This document shows positions 10,600 to 21,607 of a stretch of DNA of 27,097 nucleotides, piece after piece. A program made the translations under genes and the position numbers. The DNA comes from Funneliformis mosseae. Taxonomy: Eukaryota; Glomeromycota; Glomeromycetes; Glomerales; Glomeraceae. Location of the stretch: assembly GCA_910592005.1 (NCBI GenBank), contig CAJVPP010000722.1:1-27097 (forward strand), in the 5' to 3' direction. The notes beneath the pieces were generated by a model. That model was not told the origin of the DNA. It was given only the letters and a program-made list of their open reading frames with translations, and made no database searches. How positions within the stretch are numbered: position 1 is the first letter of the stretch; each line of letters begins with the position of its first letter.

Positions 10600-11331
10600 A
10601 TCATTTTTAAAATTAAATTTTTTTAAGCATATACAGTAAAGGATTAACGTTAAGTCTCATTTTTTTATATTTTCAAGATAAATGGGGCGAAGTACAGATC
10701 AGCCTCAAAATTTGTTTATTTCAATGATGTAATTTAACACTGCCACAATTTTCGCTGCGCCACTTGCAAATGTTATCAAAAGTTATATTAATTTTATGAT
10801 TAATAGAAATAGAGTATACATTAATATTAATGTAACTTTATCTTTCCTTTCGTTTCAATATTTAATCTATGGAATGTTTAATATTTAATTGGTCTTTGAT
10901 TTAATTTGACTAAAGTACATTGCAAAAAAAAAAAAAATACAGGTCGTTCCAAAGTTGGTTCAGCTTGAATATTGTAGTTAGTATCTTACCAACTTAAATT
11001 TTTTTTAATTGAAATTGGACATTCAGCCAAAATAAAATTGAACTGCTCACATTTTTTTACCTAAGACCCTTTCTTTTTATGTATTTCCTTTTGCGTGGGC
11101 TAAAATTTTTATTTAAATAATTTCTTATTTCATCATGTACTACGATCTATATATTTAATTGCAGTGAACATTTTTAAATATAAGTTTGATTATAACTTTT
11201 CAGCAATGTGATAATTAGATATTGTGAGGGTCGGTATCGAAATTTAATCGAACTATCTCGGTTTTATATATAATAATATTGGGCATAAGAATCCAGATCC
11301 GAATTATAAGAGTTTGACAAAAAAAATGAAA
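10600..11331. other. Intergenic stretch, no gene seen
   Basis: Slightly less A+T-rich than the preceding stretch, with a 13-A run near 10924. No open frame, inverted repeat pair or RNA fold that I can support. Confidence 0.45.
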
Positions 11332-11376
11332 GCGGTGTGGGCGAAATGGTAGAAATTCTAGGCTTAGGACCTAGGT
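11332..11376 (+). tRNA. Partial tRNA-Leu(TAG)-like sequence, organelle/bacterial type, probably a relic
   Basis: GCGGTGT is followed by GGCGAAATGGTAGA (11340-11353), a D-arm typical of bacterial and organellar tRNA-Leu. A perfect 5-bp anticodon stem follows, CTAGG (11358-11362) with CCTAG (11370-11374), around a 7-base loop CTTAGGA with anticodon TAG (11365-11367) and G at position 37. The D-stem 3' strand does not pair. Downstream of about 11376 I find neither a T-arm (GGTTCAA-type) nor an acceptor strand matching GCGGTGT. The best reading is the 5' two-thirds of a mitochondrial-type tRNA-Leu transferred to the nucleus; a chance match cannot be excluded. Confidence 0.42.
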
Positions 11377-11449
11377 GTTCTAAGAAGGCTTTTGTCGTAT
11401 TGAATTTATAATCGCTGATATTTATCAAGGAAGGTAATTTATAATGCAT

Positions 11450-12731
11450 CACCCATATATTTTTCTACGTTCTTAATTATTTTGTTCCTATTACTCCTTT
11501 CCTATTAGGATTTAAAAGTGGATATGTCTGAACGAAAACTAAAAATAGGATAGTTATTTAATTAAAACAGAAAATGAATATCATCATGTTGGTTTCTATG
11601 TTATTACATCAGTAAGACATAAAAAACATAACTGGTTGGAATAAATTTGTAAAGTGTTTGCTTATCGTCCAGATATTCCTTCTAAAATTTATAATAAATA
11701 GCACATCAAATTTGATTGAGAAGATTATAAATAATGCAAGTCCAAGAAATACCCAATAAATCTATTATATGTCGAGGTGATTGTAAGATTGAAATAGCGA
11801 ATAACGATAAGGGCTGGAAAATGAAATAAGTAAACTGATCAACTAATTAAGATAAGTCAACTACTATTGTTTAAGTTGTAGAATGAATACAAAATGAAAA
11901 CCTGTTCCGTCGAAAGATTTAAAGGTAAGATAATATAAATTCTCTCGAATGTAAGGATTCAATTTCTTTGTGTCTGCGTTTTTACTTGTGAAAGAAAAAA
12001 GGAAACTGATTAGATTTATTTCTGCTTTTTTAATTGCAGTTAATAAAAAAACAAATAAAATAAAATTGCTTATATGACTAATAAACGATTAAATTCCACT
12101 ACCAACGATTGAATTGCGAATGTAGTTTCTTTATTGATGAGAAAAATTTTAAAGTATTTAAAAAGAGGAAATTAATGTTGAAAAAATGCTTTATTGTCGA
12201 AACAAGTAATAAATATCTAAGTATAATCATTTATTTTGCTGTATATGACGTCGAGAAATAAAAATTTTTTCCATACTAAGTTTCAATCTTTATTCAGAAC
12301 GCATGTCTGACCTTCTCAGAAAATCGCTTTACTTTCAATTTATATGTAGATAGAATTTTTTTGTTTTATGGATGGTCATTATATTACTGACTAACAAGTC
12401 TGCCCGGATAATGCTCTGAGAGTTAGCTAACGTAAAGTATAATATATGCTGATTAATTGAATTCTTTTAATTATGGGAGGATTTTTAAAATCATCAAATC
12501 AATAACAAATATCCAAATCAAAACTAAATATGATAACCAGACTAATTACTCTTGAAAGTTTTTTTGTGAAAACCCATTATTTCGGATTTTGGACAAATGC
12601 CGGCTGAAAAAAAAGTATTTTATTAACCAAAATAAAAACCGGATGAAATTGATATTATAATATATATGTTAATTTTCTTTATTATAGCTAGTACTGATTA
12701 TTGTAAATATTAAATTGATAGAATTTTGATC
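11450..12731. other. Gene-poor stretch
   Basis: Short readable scraps only (plus strand around 11590-11700, for example KVFAYRPDIPSKIYNK), all quickly ended by stops. No family recognised. Confidence 0.4.
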
Positions 12732-12934
12732 TCATTTTTCAAACATCTTTTCAAAGAGTTGTGAAGCTAGTACTTCATTTAATTGATTATCTTGTATCTC
12801 AGAAAGAACTTCTCTTGAATTTTTCTTTGAGAGTGAGTTTCTTGAAGGCTATCTTTGAGAATATCTTTTAAATTTTCCTTAATAAGATTTGTTACAGTTG
12901 ATATTAATTTTGATTCCTTGAGATCTTCTGTCAT
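12732..12934 (-). pseudogene. Small charged coding fragment with a poly-A frameshift
   Basis: From the ATG at 12934 the minus strand encodes MTEDLKESKLISTVTNLIKE, NLKDILKDSL and QETHSQRK, 51 codons to a stop at 12779. After the AGAAAAATTC run (five A) the next frame continues just as convincingly, SREVLSEIQDNQLNEVLASQ then LFEKMFEK and a TGA (12732-12734). One missing A therefore explains a break in a fragment of about 76 residues. It is highly charged and probably helical. Readable sequence extends upstream (CLKTYTN) past a stop, so this looks like the last exon of a larger gene. Family not recognised. A sequencing slip in the A-run is an alternative to true decay. Confidence 0.4.
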
Positions 12935-13371
12935 ATTAGTATAAGTTTTCAAACATTTATATTGAAAGTGGTAATATTATTGTATTTCTGCGAACTTTTC
13001 TTTTAAATACCGACAAACTCAACAAAAAATTGGTTGTTTATTTACCTTAATTGAAGATAACTTTTGGAAAATTGCAATGCATTTTATTAATTTAATTTAA
13101 ATCGTACGACCTAGATTCCAAAGAGTTGAAAATGAGCGAGAATTGGTGTGCAATGAAATAACATATTTCCTTTACTGCGCCATTTTTTGATTTAAAAAAT
13201 TTAACAATAAGGTTTTCGTAATTATAGGTGTGTGATTATGAATCAATTAATAAGCAGAGTCACAATTAACAATATAAATTAACTCAAAGGATAGTTCTTT
13301 CCAAAAACTCTTTCTCAAAAATTTTATTTGACGAAGCAATAATATTTTTCTTTATACGTGCGAAATTTATT

Positions 13372-13448
13372 ACGCTAACCGCCCATCCTCCCCTGCCTTT
13401 TATATATTAAATGCGCATAGGACGTCTGGTAAGTAATGTGGTTAGCGT
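13372..13448. repeat. 9-bp inverted repeat beside a tRNA-like stretch
   Basis: ACGCTAACC (13372-13380) and GGTTAGCGT (13440-13448) are perfect inverse complements 59 bp apart. The right arm opens TGGTTAGCGTG, which resembles a eukaryotic tRNA D-arm, and GTGATTTGAAGTCAC about 30 bp further on resembles a T-arm. No acceptor stem can be formed, so any tRNA or SINE reading is weak. Confidence 0.35.
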
Positions 13449-14387
13449 GTCATATTAGTTATCGTGATTTGAAGTCACCCACACATATAGAAGTATTATT
13501 TAACGCGTATGTATATGTTGTTAGCAATAATATGGTGGTCACTATGCTTGATTTCTGAGTTAGTTCACGAATTAACAGTTCCTAATTTCAACATGATAGA
13601 TACGTTTAATTCAAACCAAACTGCATAATATACAACATTAATCTTAATCTAATATACGTATATAATGACATTGTTCATTTAAACAAGTCAAAACTAAAAT
13701 TGCATTGCATATCTATTTTCCTCAATTCTCCTCTAATTTAATTTCTTATATGTTTCTTCTTACATTTATGATGACATACCGCACCAAAATACCAAGAAGA
13801 TCGAAACTTCACCTGGAAATTTATATAATGTAGCGATAAAAAATTCTCTTCACGAAGGTTAAGTTTTTTTAATATTGAATAAATAATAATCATTTTAGCT
13901 TTTTAATTATTAACCAAATTTACATCACCATACGACCTGTTTTTCAACGGTGTTAAGCTTAAACGGTACGTCGTTAGGTCAACAATTTAAATTTGCTAAC
14001 AGGGAGTTTAATTTATTAAACTATGAAAGTAATATACACGAATTACTAAATTAAAGGGGCGGTTCGTCTTTATTGGGATTTGATTTTAAAGAAATATTAG
14101 CAAAAATGAAATACAAGTATTATATAATTAAGATTATATTTTATTATTAAATAATTGTAATTGAAAATAAATAACATCACTGATTTTTCTTGCAGATCGC
14201 AAATTACAGTAATCTTGTAATAAATTAAACATTACTTTTAGCGGGTAAATAGTAAGCCATTTATTGACTTAGAATCTTTTCTTATTAATACTAAAATTTG
14301 TTTTTTTTTGCGTAATAAAAACCGAAATATATGATTTGAATCCGACGATCCGATGGAAACTTTTTTTTTGAAAGAACATTTTCTACT

Positions 14388-14835
14388 CGAACTTGAACGA
14401 ACCGAACTAGAGCTTGAGAACTCAAACGTGGGTATTCTTTTTAGCTATTTGCACTTAAGAAACGTTATGTAATATTCTTTATTTTTTAGAAAGCCAAACT
14501 GAAAGGAATTCTTGATACTTGGATCTTTTTTTTTTTTTTTTTATAAAAAACTCACTCAATAATTCGATAGTAAATTTTTTTTGTTTTTAAAAATAATTTC
14601 ACTAATGCTGCTTACCAACCAATCTGGAAGATTAGAACTTTTGATCAGAGGTAATTCCTAATGGAATGGAATAATTTGTTTTTTTTAAAAAAATAAAGAA
14701 AACTAGCACTAAACTTTACCTTTATAAGACGGACCGGATCCTTGAAACCTTGATACCTTTTTTTTTTTAATTTTTTTATTTATAAAGCAAACTAGTTTCA
14801 TTTTCCCTCCTCGTGTTCCTGTTCGTTCAAGTTCG
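14388..14835. repeat. 15-bp perfect inverted repeat, 448 bp across
   Basis: CGAACTTGAACGAAC (14388-14402) is the exact inverse complement of GTTCGTTCAAGTTCG (14821-14835). The match stops abruptly on both sides, and I see no flanking duplication, so it is not a clear transposon end. The spacer is rich in T-runs and GATCC/GATAC motifs. Confidence 0.6.
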
Positions 14836-15092
14836 GCGTCCTAAAAATAAAGAAGGAAACGTTAGAAACGTAAAAAAAAAAGAGAGAGAACACCCGCTTC
14901 TAAGATATCCGATCAGTCTGGTCAATCCGATGGATATCCAAGATTGATTTATTTGATCCGCATCGTACCCTTTCTAAGAGGATGCATTTTTTTTTGTATA
15001 ATAACCACTTATTAGTAATTATTTCACCCAAAAACCAGATATCAAATTTACCTGTATGTTTTACCAAATGTCCTGTTGTGATATGATGTTTA

Positions 15093-15293
15093 TCATGGCG
15101 TTGTTGGATGAGATTTTACATCATGACCATTAATCAAATTCAATTTTATAATTAGGATCATGACCAGAATTTCCGATATACTGCAATACCAAAGTAAATT
15201 AACAATAGTTGTTTCAGAAAACGCTCCTCTATGTTTCTCTCTCGCCTTTTGGCGGAATCGATAAGTTTGTTTTGATTCAGCGCCAAACTTCAA
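15093..15293 (-). other. 66-codon open frame, doubtful exon
   Basis: The minus-strand frame reads KFGAESKQTYRFRQKAREK then HRGAFSETTIVNLLWYC before less protein-like text. A possible acceptor (TATTGCAG, just before 15180) and a possible donor (ACAG then GTAAATTTG, near 15053) suggest an exon in another frame, but that frame holds stops. I recognise no family and regard this as a candidate only. Confidence 0.18.
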
Positions 15294-17137
15294 GAATTCT
15301 GCACGAAAACATTTATTTGCTCAATTTATTTCCGTCAAATGATATGTCAAACAATTCTTTCATATTCTTTTACTGTTAGCAGCTAATTTTTAGAATCGAA
15401 ATTTTATATGGTACAATTGGTACTTAATAGAAATCTTACAAAAGGACCAATACATTTACGTAGAATTTGTTGATCACAAACGGAAGTTTTAACGGCATTT
15501 CGCACTTTTCGGTTAAAGTAATGGTGATTAACAACGACTGAAAAGCAAAAACTCTACTTAAGTTGAGCATTAAGTTCTTTATATGTTAATTCACTTATGA
15601 ATTCACCCCATAATTTCACTTTATATAAAAAATTTACGAGTCATATATATTTATTATGATTAATCTTACAATAATCATCGTAATTGAACATTATTAATTA
15701 CTTTTAGTAATAAATTAGAGGAATCAAACAATGAAGGTATTTTCAATAATACAAGTTATTGATATAACGGATATTTGACGTTTTTATTTATATTATAATT
15801 TATTATTTCTTGAATATACCGTATTTCAAGTATTCTAATATTGTGAGAAATTATTTCTCGTCATCAAATATTAATTTTTCAAGTTCGAAATAAATGCAAA
15901 AATCTACAATCCACGTTGATGACAACATTTGGCATCAACAGAGCAAACTTGGATTTCGTGGCGTGGGAACACTTAACAGCATTGTTTAAGTCTCAAAATA
16001 GAGGATGGCAAAGGGTCAACCAGTTGAAAATTTATACCTACTATTAGACTATAAGAAACGGTTAATTCAACTAATTTAAAGTCCGCGAAATTGCAAATAT
16101 ATGATTCTAGCATGAATAGATAAATTTCTTATGTTAAAATTCTAAATTTTATTTTTAGTTGACCTGGAACTTTGTTATCAGTAGGCTTGAAATTTCTTAA
16201 CATATAATACAAATATTATTTCTACGTGGGCATTTGATGTAATAAATTAAATAATTTCAATAATTTAAAATATTTAGGCACAGTATATATATTTTATGAT
16301 TAATAATTATTATTAATAAATGGTTTATTTATGCTGATAAAACCCCTAATCCCATTTTTGTCAAAGACTAATTATACAGATTCGAAATTTTTTTTACAAA
16401 ATTTCATTGTATACCTAGTTTATATGAACCACGAAGATACAATAGAAAACAAGATAATAAAAGTGTCATTTCAATATTTGATAAAGATATACAAAGAGCT
16501 CCTGTTGTTATGAAGCAACTTTGTAACGTTATAAAATTATTCTCGAATATTGATATATGTATATGGCAGGTTATTTTTTTTTTTAGGAAATTTTAAAGAA
16601 CTTATTGTGATCTTCTTAGGATTCTTCATGATAATACTAAATTTTTAGCACTAAAGTCTTTGCATTTTTAATAATAAATTAATTTCATTTTAATTCAAGA
16701 ATATCAATAAGATTGGTCTAAAATGCGTTCTTTATATTTTTTATGTTTATTTAATAATATTTTTGAAAATGAGTGCTTATTTTGAAATTTTAATATCGAT
16801 GGGTTGAGACAAACTTTCCATAAAAAACTTGGAAAAACGTTTAAATATCGAGAGCAAAATGAAATATCTTAAATTTGTTTATTATATTAATAAATGATAC
16901 AGTAAATGAATTAATTGCAAAATTTTTATTTAAATTTACTTTGTGAAATAATGACGAATTATGAACATTATGACGTATGATGAATTATTCTTAATGTCTA
17001 AATTCTATCCATAACTCGATAATGATAAAATATTTAATTGTAACAATAAATGTTTATAATTTTAAATACCTCTCGAATCTTTATTAAATTGATTAAAAAT
17101 GTTTAATAAAAATTGAAGGAATTTCAAATATCTCAGG
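15294..17137. other. Gene-poor stretch downstream of the wax-synthase gene
   Basis: No supportable gene. An open frame of 60 codons at 16331-16513 (plus) has no recognisable motif and A+T-driven composition. A locally GC-richer block at 15910-16020 is unexplained. Confidence 0.4.
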
Positions 17138-18082
17138 TCACCTTCTTAAAGTTTCAATGAATGCTGGCAAAACAGACAAATTAATAATTAACAATAGGAA
17201 CCACTTTAAGAACCTTTTAATTTTTGGATACTCATTTATATTTTCACGACCAAAAATAGTCTCCCACAAGATGAATATTACACCATGGATCATAAAGAAA
17301 AAGAGGTGTTCACCTGTCCAAATATTAAATTGACCAATGATAAGGTGTTTATACAATAAACGCTAACACCGAATGCACCTAACACGCCCATCATATTTGC
17401 GATTTTCTTAGGAACGAATGAGGCGAATACATTCTTGACAGATAAAAAACCTAATTCTTTGAAGCTTTCACTAATCATTAATTGCCAACGAGCAGACCAA
17501 AAGTCACGTGGACTTGATGACATCCATGGTTCACTAAATAAATGTTTTGTATTGAAAAGGAATGTGATCATCCATTCTTTTAGGGAGACATATTCAGAAG
17601 GAGTGAGAAGACCAGATTTAATTAAAATAGGTTTATAATTAATTTCTTCCGATGAGGAATGAAGGAATAAACGGTAGAAGGTTGCATTAATGATAGAGTA
17701 TATATCGTAAGTATATACAGACAACATTAAATATACACATAAAAGGAAATTTAAGTATTGTAATATTGAAGTCATTGTAAACGCAGGGATTCCTTTGTAA
17801 AAAATTCTAATAAACGAAGTTGGTATGGTTTCTCTGGAATTACCATTGCGATAATAAAATATAAAATTGTTTACTTGATTGAATTGGTTCAAATGAAAGT
17901 GACAAAAATAATAATAATGCATTAAAAAATATTGATGAATATACTGAGGTTGGTAATTTTGGAGGAAATTCTTGCCATGTAGATATTGGAGAATTACAAA
18001 TGAAATTTAACGTGTGAGCTGTCGTTACTGACAGCAGTATGTAAATCAAATATGATTTGGAGAAAATTCCAGGTTGCGACAT
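17138..18082 (-). pseudogene. Wax synthase / MBOAT-type acyltransferase, two frameshifts
   Basis: Minus strand, ATG at 18082, stop at 17138; about 310 residues if read across the breaks, near the usual size. Wax synthases esterify fatty alcohols or sterols with acyl-CoA in ER membranes. Hydrophobic segments: YLIYILLSVTTAHTLNFI, YSSIFFNALLLFLSLSF, LQYLNFLLCVYLMLSVY, LFFFMIHGVIFILWE and FLKWFLLLIINLSVLPAF. DFWSARWQLMISESFKELGF matches the conserved FWxxRWHxLxRxxFxxLGY signature, with Gln in place of the usual His, and EHLFFFMIHG lies near the C-terminus. Frame changes occur between about 17922 and 17842 and near 17350-17362. At the second break the expected SGLLHE motif reads LLYK, as if His and Glu became Tyr and Lys. 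No intron explains either shift. A CCAAT sequence on the minus strand (18182-18178) is about 100 bp upstream. The coding text is otherwise well preserved, so the inactivation is recent or partly an assembly error. Confidence 0.72.
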
Positions 18083-18177
18083 ACTGAAATTTTAATGTCG
18101 ATACTTTCTAAAATACTAAAAGAATTAATTAATAAATATTTTCGTAGTTCTTCTCTCTTTAATTGAAATGTAATTTG

Positions 18178-18182
18178 ATTGG
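18178..18182 (-). promoter_or_regulatory. Possible CCAAT box upstream of the wax-synthase start
   Basis: CCAAT on the minus strand, 96-100 bp before the ATG at 18082. The motif is short and could be chance. Confidence 0.2.
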
Positions 18183-18189
18183 ACATTTA

Positions 18190-19694
18190 AAATAGCAATG
18201 CATTATAGTTTTTTTTTTTTGGTGGATTAATAATTAATCCAATATCCAATTGTTAATACAGTAAAAAACAAAAAACGATTTATTTTCTTGGATCTTTCGG
18301 TTGAATTTAAATTTTATTCAAAAAAGAACTTACATTGGTAAATGGAAAGTAAAGTATCTAAAAGTATTAAAAAATTACAGCTTGATTCTGAAATAATAAA
18401 TTGAAAGAATTATTCTGTAAGATAATTATTATCGTTTCAGTAGAAAAGTTGTATGATTTAATTACTGGATGGGATGGAATGGTATCTGAACGAGACAAGT
18501 TCATACGAAAAGTTTAATTTCTTTTTATAAATTAAAAAGAATAATTGATGAGAGGGAAAGCCACTTAACCAATTAAATTTAATAAAGCTTCTAAATATAA
18601 TAGTATGTAAAATTCACTTGCATATTTCTTAGCATAGTTATTTTTTCTTGAGGTAATAATTTTTTTATTAAACAAGTAAACACGTGATCCATTAGTAAAA
18701 CCAATTTTGTTGTGTAACTCAGACAATAAACAAAAAGAAAAAAAATACTTCGTCATAAAAAGTATAAAATTTAAATTTTCAGTTAAATTAGGTGTACTAT
18801 TCTATAAATTTTCATAGACGATGATCATTAGTTTCTTAAGGATAGAAATCATTGAGTACCTGACAAGACAAAGTTAATGTAAACCATCTTTATATATTAA
18901 AGATTTTCCCTACAAAAAAATCTTTGATAATTTATATTTTTGTTAAAACTTGCCTTTAACTTATACCATTGTTTTGATTTATTTGCTTCTGAAGCTTCTA
19001 TTAAATAATTTTTTTTTTTAAAAAAAAATATCGCTTTACTCCGAAACTTCTTTAAATAAATTTTAAAATACAATCAAGGTATTTTAAAAAAATTCTCTTC
19101 TACAGCTTCAGATCACGGTTATTATTGGCTTGTATTTTAAAATTTGTTTCTTTTTTTTTTTAAAAAAAAAAGATTGTGAAGATAGATATTCACGTTTAAA
19201 AACTATTATATTTGCTTAAGTTATGATACTTTAAAGCTAATTTGTTTTAAACTTCAGTTAACATTAAAATCTATTTTTTCCAACACAAATAAATTAAAGC
19301 TGAAGTATAATTACTTTCTGGAAAGCTAGACTAATCTTAGTTCAAAAAAATTGAACATAAATGGATTTAAGCCACTCGTTTCATTATTTTGTGTTCACCA
19401 TTTTAATGAATTTCATGATCTTATGAGTTAACCATCAATTGGACTGCTTCTCGCATTAAGCTTGAATCAATAATTTATATGATATAGATAGTCTTTAAGC
19501 TTCTTTACTCGCAATACGTGCTCTTCATCATCTTTTCCTTTTCCGCTTCATTTATTTAGCTTCTTTTTTGTCAGTTTTCTTTTTTTTTTTTGCATTTCAC
19601 GCATGTTCTTCTTGTTTGATTTTTTTTTTTGCCGTCTCGAAAAATTCATTTGTAATTACTCCATTAAAAAAAAAACTTTGACTTTTGTCATAGC
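18190..19694. other. Gene-poor stretch with T-run/A-run pairs
   Basis: Adjacent T-run and A-run blocks (near 19012-19028 and 19151-19170) form simple self-complementary tracts. A 63-codon minus frame (18756-18565, contains LHNKIGFTNGSRVYLFNKK) has no recognised family and is not called. No other gene seen. Confidence 0.35.
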
Positions 19695-19950
19695 TAGAGA
19701 TGGTAACGGTCAGTCAAAGACCTTGATCAACCGACCGGTTAACTGACCGTTTTTAACTAACTGGTTGACCGACCAGTTAATAGTAATATAATTGAGCAGT
19801 TTTGGCTTAATAAAAAGTTTTAATTTAGCCAAATATTATAATTTTGATTCTTACTTTAACAATACTAGCATAGCATTTTTTTAAAACTACTTTGTCATTT
19901 TATATAGTAGCACAATCGGTCAGTCATGACCATGACCATTAGCATCCTTA
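19695..19950. mobile_element. 256-bp Ac-like hAT MITE with 8-bp target duplication
   Basis: The left end TAGAGATGGTAACGGTCAGT and the right end, read inward, TAAGGATGCTAATGGTCATG share the TAGRGATG..AAYGGTC pattern of Ac-type hAT termini. The flanks are GTCATAGC (19687-19694) and GTCATGGC (19951-19958), an 8-bp duplication with one mismatch, which is diagnostic of hAT elements. Inside are several GGTCAGT, GGTTAAC and GGTTGACC motifs like the AACGGTC subterminal repeats bound by Ac transposase. No coding sequence. Confidence 0.85.
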
Positions 19951-19958
19951 GTCATGGC

Positions 19959-21600
19959 TAAATTCAGACGGAAAGTAACAACTCGAAAAGAGTACTTTAA
20001 GGCGTTAAGTTAAATTTATACAAATAGAGCAGATGTTGATTAATAAAAAATTTTTTTGATCGGTATAACTTTCTTACGAACCTATTTTGAGCAGACTTTT
20101 TTTAAGCCAGTCTAGTTCCATTTCCATTTTGATTTTAAAATTGGTAAAATTAGTTTGTAACACAGGTAAGCTCAGAATATGTTGAATTTAGAATTTGTTT
20201 CCAGAAGTGACCCTGAGTCGGGCTTTTTAGACCGTCCCCATAATTATTTAACAGCAATTCAAAAAACACTTTTTTGTTTTTTTTTTCACTTTAAAAGTTT
20301 TGTGCCAACCGCTTGAAGGAAAATTTTCAATTTTTTTGCGATATTTTTTTTTTTTTTTTGTAAGGCTTAAGAAGAAATTTCAAATAGAGAGAGATCTTTA
20401 ACAATAAAAATGATAAATGTTGTAAAAATCCACCTTATTTTTTTAAGTAAAAAAATATACATAAATTATTTCAATGAGATGTAAAAGGTATGATTTTAAT
20501 TATTTATTTTTGATCTTTACATTTTACCTTAATAGTTGACAATTAAAGATTTGTAAAAGCCATTTAGTTTAAAATCAAAAATTTTGAAGCAAACGAAAAT
20601 ATAAGGTGCTTCTTGAAAATTATGTTACAGTGTACTCAACCCATTTCAAAACTTTTAAAAATAAAAATTAAAATAATATCAACAATTAGTTATTTATGAA
20701 TACCAATTTATCCTTCTTAGGATAATTTACGCTTAAAGAATATTTTGTTTTTAGACTAATTGATCATAAAAGATGGTATTATTTTATTCATTCGTACTGA
20801 CCTGAAAGCCTATCAACGTTCATGGCAATGACCATGAATCACCTAATGGTTCTCAGATTTACAGACTGTTATCTTTGTTAACAAACAAAGTATATAATTA
20901 AACAGTATATGTAAAATTTACGGTTACTTTGCTAATGAACATTTTCTTGTACTTTCCTTTCGTCTCGTTAAGATTATTAAAACCTGATCATGTGGTTGCA
21001 TAATTAGGGGTACCATATGAGCTGTTAAACATTGATTATGAATTTTGAAAGTTAAAATTCTATAAACCAAAATTTAAATCATTAAACTTTCTCAGCCGAA
21101 TTTTTTTTTGGGAAATTTTTTTCAAATTTCCTTATAAACTCGTTATATAACACGGCAAAGCTGATGAAAATGATTTCGAAGAATAGTTGTTATGCGAATT
21201 TGAAATCAAACTGATTTCGAATTAAAGATTTTAATTTGTCAATTGTCATCAAAAATTCGTATTCTATTGTTATGGTTTGACCAGCCAACATATTTAAAAG
21301 AATACTTACGTGGTAAGCTTTAATATAGAATTTACAGCATTTCCATATTGATAAATAATATATTTTAGTAATATTTTATTTATAATTATAACCATAGACA
21401 TTTCATATTAAAATAAACGTTTTTTTGTTTTTTATTACAGTAAATTAATAGTACTATTTTATACTCAAACGAAAATGATTTTGGAAAAATTATAAACAAT
21501 GAAAAGTATAATTATATTCTATCTATAGAAGTTATTTTTTTCTAATAAAAAATTAATTTTATATTATTTTAAAATAATCATTTTTGAAGGTCCACTCAAT
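19959..21600. other. Gene-poor stretch
   Basis: No open frame or element ends I can support. Contains a 16-T run near 20345 and a locally GC-richer block (AAGTGACCCTGAGTCGGGC at about 20205). Confidence 0.4.
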
Positions 21601-21607
21601 TACCAAT

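Larger units (their letters stand above)
12935..15092. other. Gene-poor stretch with homopolymers and inverted repeats
   Basis: No gene supported. The GC level is higher than in the transposon zones. Features seen are the inverted repeats at 13372-13448 and 14388-14835 and several T-runs, the longest being 17 T at 14526-14542. Confidence 0.4.

Noticed and set aside
17435..17638. Plus-strand 67-codon open frame
   Set aside because: It lies antisense inside the conserved FWSARW region of the wax-synthase gene.
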